Of a stretch of 5,647 bases of DNA, positions 1-4,640 are shown in pieces (within the stretch, counting starts at the first letter, position 1; each line of letters opens with the position of its first letter). The translations under genes and the position numbers were made by a program. The stretch lies in NCBI GenBank assembly GCA_900765165.1, contig CAAFQR010000177.1, positions 1 through 5,647 of the forward strand. Direction: 5' to 3'. The DNA is from Veillonellaceae bacterium. GTDB lineage: Bacteria; Bacillota; Negativicutes; Veillonellales; Veillonellaceae. The notes beneath the pieces are model-generated. The model ran no database searches. It was given only the letters and a program-made list of their open reading frames with translations, and had not been told where the DNA came from.

Positions 1-29
1 ACAGAACCATCTTTGGTGGCTATTTTGAT

Positions 30-44
30 AAATACGTCGTATTT
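30..44. repeat. 15-bp palindrome, possible operator
   Basis: The sequence reads AAATACG-T-CGTATTT, a perfect inverted repeat with 7-bp arms and a single central T. It lies about 70 bases upstream of the TTGACA box of the 195-1574 gene. Size and symmetry fit a dimeric repressor site, but no protein can be assigned to it from the sequence. Confidence 0.4.
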
Positions 45-74
45 TCACCTCATGCTAAATACCCTGATAAGATA

Positions 75-112
75 ATATATCTTTTCATCAATCTCATCAT
101 ATATCTTTTCAT
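75..112. repeat. 14-bp direct repeat (two copies, 24-bp period)
   Basis: The 14-mer ATATATCTTTTCAT occurs exactly at 75-88 and again at 99-112, separated by 10 bases. The second copy ends three bases before the TTGACA box at 116-121, so a protein bound here could touch RNA polymerase. The 24-bp period is a little over two helical turns. The region is very AT-rich, which lowers the significance, but a 14-base exact match this close together is more than background. Confidence 0.5.
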
Positions 113-115
113 TTA

Positions 116-147
116 TTGACAAGATTTTATTTTTATGCCAAGATAAG
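116..147 (+). promoter_or_regulatory. Candidate sigma-A-type promoter of the AlbA_2 gene
   Basis: A consensus -35 box TTGACA lies at 116-121. The -10 box is weak: CAAGAT (139-144) has a 17-bp spacer and 3/6 matches, while GATAAG (142-147) has 4/6 matches but a 20-bp spacer. A perfect -35 with a poor -10 directly next to repeats suggests a promoter that depends on a regulator, which is inference. Confidence 0.45.
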
Positions 148-161
148 AGTGTAAAACTCTT
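145..161. repeat. 6-bp inverted repeat in the leader
   Basis: AAGAGT (145-150) and ACTCTT (156-161) are complementary around a GTAAA loop. The element sits at or just after the likely transcription start of the 195-1574 gene. It could be an operator or a small 5'-UTR hairpin. There is no T-tract directly behind it strong enough to call it an attenuator. Confidence 0.3.
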
Positions 162-181
162 TTAAGCCTATTATACATACT

Positions 182-188
182 AAGGAGG
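182..188 (+). promoter_or_regulatory. Ribosome binding site AAGGAGG
   Basis: This is a full-consensus Shine-Dalgarno sequence ending six bases before the ATG at 195. It fixes that start. Confidence 0.9.
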
Positions 189-194
189 TTAGCT

Positions 195-1574
195 ATGAAC
201 TTTACAGAAAGCGAAAACGTAGAGTTAAAAGAAACTATAAACGCCGATTTTGCTAAAGAAGTAATTGCCTTTGCTAACGCCTATGGCGGTACTATTTATA
301 TAGGTGTACAAGATAATGGAACCGTAATTGGAGTAGACAATATAGATTTAACGATACAAAAAGCTGGCAATATCATTAGAGATACTATAAAGCCTGATAT
401 TACAATGTTTGTACGTTACAACAATCTTGTCATTGACGACAAGATAATATTAGCCATTTCCATACAAAAAGGTACCAATTGCCCCTATTATCTTGCCAAT
501 AAAGGATTACGACCAAACGGAGTCTATGTACGTCAAGGAACCTCCGCAGCTCCCGCCACAGATACAGCTATTAGAAAAATGATAAAAGATACGGATGGTG
601 ATAGCTACGAAGAGAGAAGGTCTCTAGATCAAGCATTAACATTCAACCGTACTAAATCAGAATTCGATAAATTAAAATTAGATTTTAATGAAGCCAAACA
701 ACAAACACTAAAAATAATTTCTTCAGACGGTATATATTCAAATTTAGGCTTACTTTTATCAGACCAATGCCCTTTTTCAATCAAAACAGCAATATTTAGC
801 GGTACAAGTAGCTCTACATTTCTTGACCGCAAAGAATTCACAGGTCCCCTTTTTTCCCAACTTGAAAGTATATATGAGTATCTAAACCTTTATAACAAAA
901 CCAAGGCAACATTCGATAAATTGTACCGCATTGATAAGCGTGACTATCCAGAAGAAGCTTTAAGGGAAGCTCTATTAAATGCTATTGTTCATAGAGATTA
1001 TTCAATTAGTGACAGCACAATAATTAGTATGTATTCAAATCGTATTGAATTTGTATCTATTGGTGGTCTTTGTAAAGGGATGCGTGCCATTGATTTAAAC
1101 AACGGCAATGTTTCCATTTGTCGAAATTCTCAATTGGCTTCTGTATTTTATCGCCTAAAGCTTATAGAAGCATATGGTATAGGCCTTACCAAGATTTATG
1201 AATCCTATGAAGGTGAAGCTAATCAACCTAAAATCGTTGTTACTGAAAATGTTTTCAGGATAATTCTTCCAAACAGAAATGTTACAGATTTAACGGAAAA
1301 AAGTACCCACCCTATTATAGTTACTACGGACACCTTAAATATTAGTGAAGAAAAATCTAGTAATTACGAAGAAAACACTGCCCCAACACTTACACCAAAC
1401 GAGCAAAAAATTCTCAACTATTTAAATAGCCACGAGGCAATTAATCGTCCAGACATCGAAGCTCTATTACTTACTAGCCAGGCCACCGCCAACCGAACTA
1501 TTAAGAAACTTTTAGATAAAAATCTACTATTACGTAAAGGACGTGGTCCTAATACAACCTATACAAAAAAATAA
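195..1574 (+). CDS. AlbA_2 (Schlafen-like) / GHKL ATPase-fold putative transcriptional regulator
   Basis: The 459-aa protein matches the COG2865 pattern: an N-terminal AlbA_2 domain, a middle domain resembling HATPase_c_4 (often labelled RecG C-terminal-like), and a DNA-binding tail. The AlbA_2 part spans about residues 4-130, with the hallmark ESENVELKE start, the FANAYGG segment and the strand-turn IYIGVQDNG (residues 34-42). The middle domain shows an N-box-like EALREALLNAIVHRDY (residues 254-269), a G-box-like RIEFVSIGG (283-291) and a glycine-rich YGIGL (327-331), all placed as in GHKL ATPases. After an acidic, low-complexity linker (about 362-398), residues 399-455 form a winged helix with a MarR/LexA-like pattern and a basic RKGRG wing. 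Family members are annotated as predicted regulators or ATP-binding proteins, and biochemical roles are poorly known. It is a single-gene unit with a full RBS, ends at a shared terminator, and is convergent to the Fic operon. Domain assignment is firm; the regulatory role and nucleotide binding are inferred. Confidence 0.92.
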   Translation: MNFTESENVELKETINADFAKEVIAFANAYGGTIYIGVQDNGTVIGVDNIDLTIQKAGNIIRDTIKPDITMFVRYNNLVIDDKIILAISIQKGTNCPYYLANKGLRPNGVYVRQGTSAAPATDTAIRKMIKDTDGDSYEERRSLDQALTFNRTKSEFDKLKLDFNEAKQQTLKIISSDGIYSNLGLLLSDQCPFSIKTAIFSGTSSSTFLDRKEFTGPLFSQLESIYEYLNLYNKTKATFDKLYRIDKRDYPEEALREALLNAIVHRDYSISDSTIISMYSNRIEFVSIGGLCKGMRAIDLNNGNVSICRNSQLASVFYRLKLIEAYGIGLTKIYESYEGEANQPKIVVTENVFRIILPNRNVTDLTEKSTHPIIVTTDTLNISEEKSSNYEENTAPTLTPNEQKILNYLNSHEAINRPDIEALLLTSQATANRTIKKLLDKNLLLRKGRGPNTTYTKK

Positions 1575-1576
1575 AG

Positions 1577-1612
1577 AAAACGGATGCCCCAACAAACTGA
1601 GGCATCCGTTTT
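1577..1612. terminator. Bidirectional intrinsic terminator
   Basis: Twelve base pairs AAAACGGATGCC / GGCATCCGTTTT close a 12-base loop. The right side runs into TTTTTATTTT, and the left side is preceded by an A-rich run that becomes a T-tract on the minus strand. It starts two bases after the stop of the 195-1574 gene and lies 14 bases beyond the stop of the minus-strand phosphoesterase gene, so it serves both convergent units. Confidence 0.93.
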
Positions 1613-1626
1613 TATTTTCTCTACTT

Positions 1627-2325
1627 CTACTTTCCAAGTGGCACAATCTTATCAAACAGCAACCGCGCTTTCAATTCACAATCGGCAACATCATAATGAT
1701 AGTGTCCAAAGTACCATTGTTTGTAGGTAAGGTCATCGCAAATCGACGTCAAGAAGTCTGCTGTCTTACAACCAGTCTTATCTTTACGGAAATCCGTTCC
1801 CGCATAAAGGCGTTTGAATTGTCGCGGTGCCGTATGAGTGATGACATAATCCACGGTCCAATTGCAAGCATCTAGCGTTTCGTACGCATGCTGAATCTCT
1901 TCATAACTACAAATTTCTTGTGGCCACCACGAAACGCCTTCTGTGCGATGTGCCTTATCAACACTAGTACCGCCACCGAAGGTAAAAATCGTACTACCAT
2001 CATCCATCGTATACAATTCGCCACGCATCAAGTGATACGAGCCTTCCACATTTTGAACGTTGCCGCCCCATTTTTCTTCAATCGGATACGTAGCCAACAG
2101 ATCAAAATTCTCGTGATTACCATCTATAAAAGCAACGGTAAACTCCGCCTCACGAAAATACGATAGTACTCGTTCATCAATGTCGGCATATTTTGCTGTT
2201 TTATCTGCATACCACGGCACACCAAAATCGCCGGCCACAATCACCAAATCGCCTGCCTTCGCAACCTTGCTATATTCATGGGCAACCTTCTCCTCACCGT
2301 GCAAATCGCCTGTTACATATATCAT
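1627..2325 (-). CDS. Calcineurin-like metallophosphoesterase
   Basis: This 232-aa protein carries the complete metallophosphoesterase signature in order: GDLHG (residues 6-10, D7 and H9), GDFG (32-35, D33), GNHE (69-72), ITHTAPR (162-168, H164) and GHYH (207-210). These supply the ligands of the two-metal centre that hydrolyses phosphomonoesters or phosphodiesters. No signal peptide or membrane segment is seen, so it is cytoplasmic, and the length fits a stand-alone catalytic domain. The start is chosen at the ATG at 2325 rather than the TTG one codon upstream, because GGAGG at 2337-2333 lies 7 nt from the ATG but only 4 nt from the TTG. It is the last gene of a four-gene minus-strand operon, 15 bases after the Fic gene. 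The substrate is unknown. The pairing with a Fic enzyme raises the possibility that it acts on an AMP-type modification or product, which is inference. Confidence 0.93.
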   Translation of the reverse strand: MIYVTGDLHGEEKVAHEYSKVAKAGDLVIVAGDFGVPWYADKTAKYADIDERVLSYFREAEFTVAFIDGNHENFDLLATYPIEEKWGGNVQNVEGSYHLMRGELYTMDDGSTIFTFGGGTSVDKAHRTEGVSWWPQEICSYEEIQHAYETLDACNWTVDYVITHTAPRQFKRLYAGTDFRKDKTGCKTADFLTSICDDLTYKQWYFGHYHYDVADCELKARLLFDKIVPLGK

Positions 2326-2332
2326 CAACTCA

Positions 2333-2337
2333 CCTCC
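2333..2337 (-). promoter_or_regulatory. RBS GGAGG deciding the phosphoesterase start
   Basis: On the minus strand GGAGG is followed by TGAG, then TTG, then ATG. Spacing favours the ATG at 2325. Confidence 0.75.
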
Positions 2338-2340
2338 ATC

Positions 2341-3003
2341 CTAGTATGTTAAAAACGACTTTTCGAATTCTTGTAACTCTTGCACAAAACCACAAAGCCC
2401 GACGCTATCTTCTTCTTTTAAATACGCCAAATACCGTTCTCTCGATTCATACGGTATTACAAAAGGTATCAAGTTTTCTTTAAAGCACGCATATAAAATA
2501 AGCGCTCGACCCGTTCGTCCATTACCGTCAGAGAACGGATGAATCCGCTCAAATTTAATATGTTGATCCATAATCGCCAACAACTTATCCTCATCATTCG
2601 CTGCATGGCCCAAACGATATTTCAAATCGTCACACCATCGTTGTATAGCAAACGGCACTTCATAAGGTTTCACCGGTGTGAAATTAGCGCCCCATATCAG
2701 ATTCTGCGTTGTTTTAAACTCACCGCAGTTATATAAAATCTCAGTCATCAAGATTCGATGAATATCTTTGACGACTTCAACCGTGATATCTCTATCTGAC
2801 ATCGCTAACAGATACTCAAACAAGGGCTTGTAATTGGCAATCTCATAATATTCGCGGCTATCCAAGCCCTCCATCGAGCATCCACCAAGCAATATACGCT
2901 TCGCATCGTCTAACGACAACCGATTGCCTTCAATAGCAGTGCTGTGATGAGCCGTGCGAACCAGCAGATCATCCCCATATTCTTTGTTGTATATTTGATG
3001 CAC
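2341..3003 (-). CDS. Fic family protein (putative AMPylating enzyme, class II)
   Basis: The core Fic motif HPFSDGNGRTGR is intact. It includes the catalytic His, the Asp that holds Mg2+ and the anion-binding GNGR, so the enzyme should be active in transferring AMP, or a related group from a nucleotide cofactor, to a protein hydroxyl. Near the N terminus the motif STAIEG fits the [S/T]xxxE[G/N] inhibitory helix. This marks a class II Fic protein that autoinhibits in cis and needs no separate antitoxin. The flap/target-dock region is the GANFTPVKPYEVP segment, typical of the family. Start: GTG codons occur at 3015, 3012 and 3003. The only Shine-Dalgarno-like run, AGAGGTGGTGA, overlaps the first two, so the GTG at 3003 (220 aa) is preferred; starting at 3015 would give 224 aa. 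It is third in the minus-strand operon, with a gap of about 15-30 nt to each neighbour. No membrane segment or signal is seen. The target is unknown. Family call is very secure; the exact start is not. Confidence 0.93.
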   Translation of the reverse strand: MHQIYNKEYGDDLLVRTAHHSTAIEGNRLSLDDAKRILLGGCSMEGLDSREYYEIANYKPLFEYLLAMSDRDITVEVVKDIHRILMTEILYNCGEFKTTQNLIWGANFTPVKPYEVPFAIQRWCDDLKYRLGHAANDEDKLLAIMDQHIKFERIHPFSDGNGRTGRALILYACFKENLIPFVIPYESRERYLAYLKEEDSVGLCGFVQELQEFEKSFLTY

Positions 3004-3012
3004 GATGCTCAC

Positions 3013-3019
3013 CACCTCT
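3013..3019 (-). promoter_or_regulatory. RBS AGAGGTG of the Fic gene
   Basis: The minus strand reads AGAGGTGGTGAGCATCGTG. The GAGGTG core physically overlaps the GTG codons at 3015 and 3012 and is about 9 nt from the GTG at 3003. No better site exists upstream. Confidence 0.5.
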
Positions 3020-3031
3020 ATACGCAGGAAA

Positions 3032-3307
3032 TCACTTAACGCCTAACTTACTAAGTTCGTTTGCAATCGCCTTATACCGTGCATTCGCCGCATCAACTGC
3101 TGCTTCGCTCGTCAAATTTTCCTTGATCAGCTCTTGCCGCTCGCCCCAAATCTTGCGACGCAACTTTTCTTTTGTTACTGCCGGTAAGTTGGATGCCATA
3201 ACAGCTTTATATTGACGAGCATATAACTCACTTAATCGGTCGATTGTAGCCGTTACTTGGTCGCCCAAGCGATTGCCTCTATCTCTATTAATACCTAATC
3301 GATTCAT
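3032..3307 (-). CDS. Unrecognised 91-aa charged helical protein
   Basis: I do not recognise a family. The 91-aa chain is rich in Ala, Lys, Arg and Glu, lacks cysteine and has no hydrophobic segment long enough for a membrane helix. The pattern suggests three amphipathic helices (about residues 15-40, 45-66 and 68-88) after a basic, glycine-containing N terminus. A stand-alone Fic antitoxin would be expected to carry an [S/T]xxxE[G/N] motif; none is present here, so it is not an obvious VbhA-like antitoxin. Start: AAAGG abuts the ATG at 3313 with no spacer but sits 6 nt from the second ATG at 3307, so the second is preferred. Its stop is 16-28 nt before the Fic starts and it lies 18 nt after the miniprotein gene, so it is almost certainly co-transcribed. 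A coiled-coil or nucleic-acid-binding adaptor role is possible but unsupported. Confidence 0.75.
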   Translation of the reverse strand: MNRLGINRDRGNRLGDQVTATIDRLSELYARQYKAVMASNLPAVTKEKLRRKIWGERQELIKENLTSEAAVDAANARYKAIANELSKLGVK

Positions 3308-3313
3308 TTTCAT

Positions 3314-3318
3314 CCTTT
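3314..3318 (-). promoter_or_regulatory. RBS AAAGG deciding the start of the 91-aa gene
   Basis: The minus strand reads AAAGG-ATGAAA-ATG. Spacing is 0 nt to the first ATG and 6 nt to the second, so translation should begin at 3307. Confidence 0.65.
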
Positions 3319-3325
3319 AAATCTT

Positions 3326-3469
3326 CTAACGTCTAAACCGTATAGCAAGATAAAAACCAATCACCCCACCAGTTAATACCGATTTAATAGCATTCTTATC
3401 AATATCAATAAACTGAAACATTGTAACCGCACAAACAAGAAACAAAATATCAATTTTATTAATCTTCAT
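3326..3469 (-). CDS. 47-aa membrane miniprotein, operon leader gene
   Basis: The product is 47 aa, with two hydrophobic stretches at residues 6-21 and 31-43. They are joined by a short polar turn (DIDKN), and the chain ends in the basic tail RFRR. This fits a two-helix membrane hairpin with the tail inside by the positive-inside rule. The frame stays open upstream to 3547, but the strong GGGAGG at 3480-3475, five bases before the ATG at 3469, shows that this ATG is the start. The longer version would also begin upstream of the best promoter. It is the first gene of the minus-strand operon, 18 nt before the 91-aa gene. Function is unknown; small phage-type membrane proteins and small toxins share this layout, but there is no specific match. 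Confidence 0.65.
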   Translation of the reverse strand: MKINKIDILFLVCAVTMFQFIDIDKNAIKSVLTGGVIGFYLAIRFRR

Positions 3470-3474
3470 AAAAT

Positions 3475-3480
3475 CCTCCC
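3475..3480 (-). promoter_or_regulatory. RBS GGGAGG of the miniprotein gene
   Basis: GGGAGG is followed by ATTTT and then the ATG at 3469. It is near consensus and shows that the short 47-aa frame is translated from this ATG rather than from farther upstream. Confidence 0.8.
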
Positions 3481-3517
3481 AAACATTATCTACACTCTGA
3501 CAACACATATTATAAAT

Positions 3518-3526
3518 ATTATACCA
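3518..3526 (-). promoter_or_regulatory. Extended -10 promoter of the four-gene operon
   Basis: The minus strand reads TGG-TATAAT, a perfect -10 hexamer (3523-3518) with the TGn extension. The -35 is weak (TTGGTT at 3547-3542, 18-bp spacer), as is usual for extended -10 promoters. A second TATAAT lies at 3514-3509, part of an 8-base direct repeat (ATATTATA at 3507 and 3516). The predicted leader is about 40 nt before the ATG at 3469. Confidence 0.65.
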
Positions 3527-3580
3527 ATAAATTTGCCGTCTAACCAATTGAACTCTTCATTTAATCACCATATTGCCGTA

Positions 3581-3589
3581 TGATAGAAT
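3581..3589 (+). promoter_or_regulatory. Candidate extended -10 promoter of the LemA gene
   Basis: TGA-TAGAAT is a 5/6 -10 box with a TGn extension, with a poor -35 (TTAATC, 3561-3566) at 17 bp. It would give a leader of about 65 nt. TATACT at 3605-3610 and TACAAT at 3631-3636 are alternatives without a good -35. Confidence 0.45.
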
Positions 3590-3647
3590 ATATACAAGAA
3601 ACACTATACTATCTCAGCAAGCATATATCTTACAATGTAGTATCAAA

Positions 3648-3653
3648 GGGGAG
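3648..3653 (+). promoter_or_regulatory. RBS GGGGAG of the LemA gene
   Basis: AAAGGGGAG ends 8 nt before the ATG at 3662. This is good complementarity and supports that start. Confidence 0.75.
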
Positions 3654-3661
3654 AGAGATTT

Positions 3662-4549
3662 ATGGAAACATTAAAACTAATTGGTGAAATAATAGTCGCC
3701 CTCATCGTCTTAAAATACGTAATTCGTTGCATCAAATCGATTATCCATCGATACAATAGGCTTAGTCTGTACCGCGTCAACTTACGAACCAGTCGTGCCA
3801 ATATCGATGCATCCGTTGCCAAACGCAATAATACACTCAATCAACTGTACCAAATTGCGGATACGTTTATGCATCATGAAGGCAACATCATAAACACTGC
3901 CACCTTAGCTCAACACGGCAAAGGTATTCCTTATCTCCAAGCATTAGCAACTGCCTATCCAACACTAACATCCAATCATACATTCTCTAGTTTGATGTCT
4001 AGCGTTCAAAATGCAGAATTTGACATTCAATTAAAATTTGAAAAATACAACGAAGCTGTAAACGACTATCAGGTCGTTAGATCTTCATTTCCTAATAATA
4101 TGTTGGCCCCTTTATTGGGATTTAAAAAAGGCCAGTATTTAACAAAAGAAGAATTATCTGTTGAATCCACCTATCATCCACCAGTAATAGCTACCGCCAA
4201 TGTAACCACTTCTACCCAAACCATTGACGCAAAACCGGTTCAAACAACAACCGAAGTATCTACTGACAGCCAACCGATATGTCCGCAATGTCATTCACCT
4301 TTAAAACGCCTAAAAAACAAATATGGCAATACTTCAGGCTATTACTGGCGTTGCAGCAACAACAATTGCAAAGCCGATTATAGTGATGAAGATGGTCAGC
4401 CGGTAATCCAACAATGTCCACAATGCCATAAAGGCTATTTACACAAACGAACCCTTGCAGGCAAAGATTACTGGACCTGTAGTGAACATCCACAATGCAA
4501 AGCCAAATACTTATATTTACCGGCAGGCTCTGGTAACACAACTAAATAA
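3662..4549 (+). CDS. LemA-family membrane protein with two C-terminal zinc ribbons
   Basis: The protein has 295 aa. Residues 4-20 form one hydrophobic membrane anchor followed by a basic stretch (KSIIHR). Residues 36-165 have the LemA pattern: a long helix with the RN-NTLNQLYQIADTF segment (55-69), the 'AYPTLTSNHTFSSL' region (98-111), 'E...KFEKYNEAVNDYQVV' (119-139) and the closing 'FP.N..A..LGF..GQYL' (143-160). A Thr/Ser/Val-rich linker (166-206) leads to two tandem four-cysteine ribbons: C207-x2-C210-x20-C231-x4-C236 and C252-x2-C255-x17-C273-x5-C279. Both share CPQCH, YW, CS and CKA, so they arose by domain duplication, and they resemble the zinc fingers at the C terminus of topoisomerase I. 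LemA proteins are usually about 185-200 aa without ribbons, so the tail is an addition. LemA function is not well established; the ribbons suggest a nucleic-acid or protein contact on the cytoplasmic side. It is a single-gene unit, divergent from the Fic operon. Confidence 0.88.
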   Translation: METLKLIGEIIVALIVLKYVIRCIKSIIHRYNRLSLYRVNLRTSRANIDASVAKRNNTLNQLYQIADTFMHHEGNIINTATLAQHGKGIPYLQALATAYPTLTSNHTFSSLMSSVQNAEFDIQLKFEKYNEAVNDYQVVRSSFPNNMLAPLLGFKKGQYLTKEELSVESTYHPPVIATANVTTSTQTIDAKPVQTTTEVSTDSQPICPQCHSPLKRLKNKYGNTSGYYWRCSNNNCKADYSDEDGQPVIQQCPQCHKGYLHKRTLAGKDYWTCSEHPQCKAKYLYLPAGSGNTTK

Positions 4550-4556
4550 TACACAC

Positions 4557-4606
4557 AAAAACAGCTGAAGCCCGATGGTCCCCACCACCGGGCTTCAGCC
4601 GTTTTT
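4557..4606. terminator. Bidirectional intrinsic terminator
   Basis: GCTGAAGCCCG (4564-4574) pairs perfectly with CGGGCTTCAGC (4589-4599). The stem is extended by TGG/CCA above and AAAAAC/GTTTTT below, with one A-C mismatch at each junction. T-runs follow on both strands. It terminates the LemA gene and, from the other side, the antiporter gene, whose stop is 35 bases away. Confidence 0.93.
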
Positions 4607-4611
4607 ATATC

Positions 4612-4627
4612 TTCAGTGTTTCAGTGT
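4612..4627. repeat. Tandem 8-bp duplication
   Basis: TTCAGTGT occurs twice back to back (4612-4619 and 4620-4627), followed by a T-run, between the terminator and the antiporter stop. It is most likely a small replication-slippage duplication with no evident function. Confidence 0.6.
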
Positions 4628-4640
4628 TTTTTATTTCAGA

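Noticed and set aside
3..119. Open frame of 38 codons running in from the left edge on the plus strand, ending at TGA 117-119; also a minus-strand frame from GTG 48 running out of the left edge.
   Set aside because: Both are short, AT-rich and carry no recognisable motif; the plus frame ends on the TTGACA box and the minus frame lacks a convincing RBS. They could be the ends of neighbouring genes, but nothing here supports that.
1..194. Possible riboswitch or T-box leader upstream of the AlbA_2 gene.
   Set aside because: The probable transcript leader is only about 40-45 nt, with one 6-bp hairpin and no terminator or conserved aptamer-like element.
1543..2483. Plus-strand open frames (1543-1875, 1888-2166, 2193-2483) opposite the phosphoesterase and Fic genes.
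   Set aside because: They lie antisense to genes with complete catalytic motifs, lack ribosome binding sites, and the first runs straight through the terminator.
2341..3307. Classical two-gene Fic toxin-antitoxin pair with the 91-aa protein as antitoxin.
   Set aside because: The 91-aa protein lacks the [S/T]xxxE[G/N] inhibitory motif, and the Fic chain already contains one, so a class I arrangement is not supported.
3326..3547. Longer 73-aa version of the membrane miniprotein.
   Set aside because: The strong GGGAGG lies inside the longer frame, and the best promoter (-10 at 3523-3518) is downstream of the 3547 start codon, so the extra 26 residues would not be transcribed from it.
3606..3643. 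ATACTA ... TAGTAT inverted pair in the LemA leader.
   Set aside because: The arms are only 6 bp with a 26-base loop and AT-rich; likely chance.
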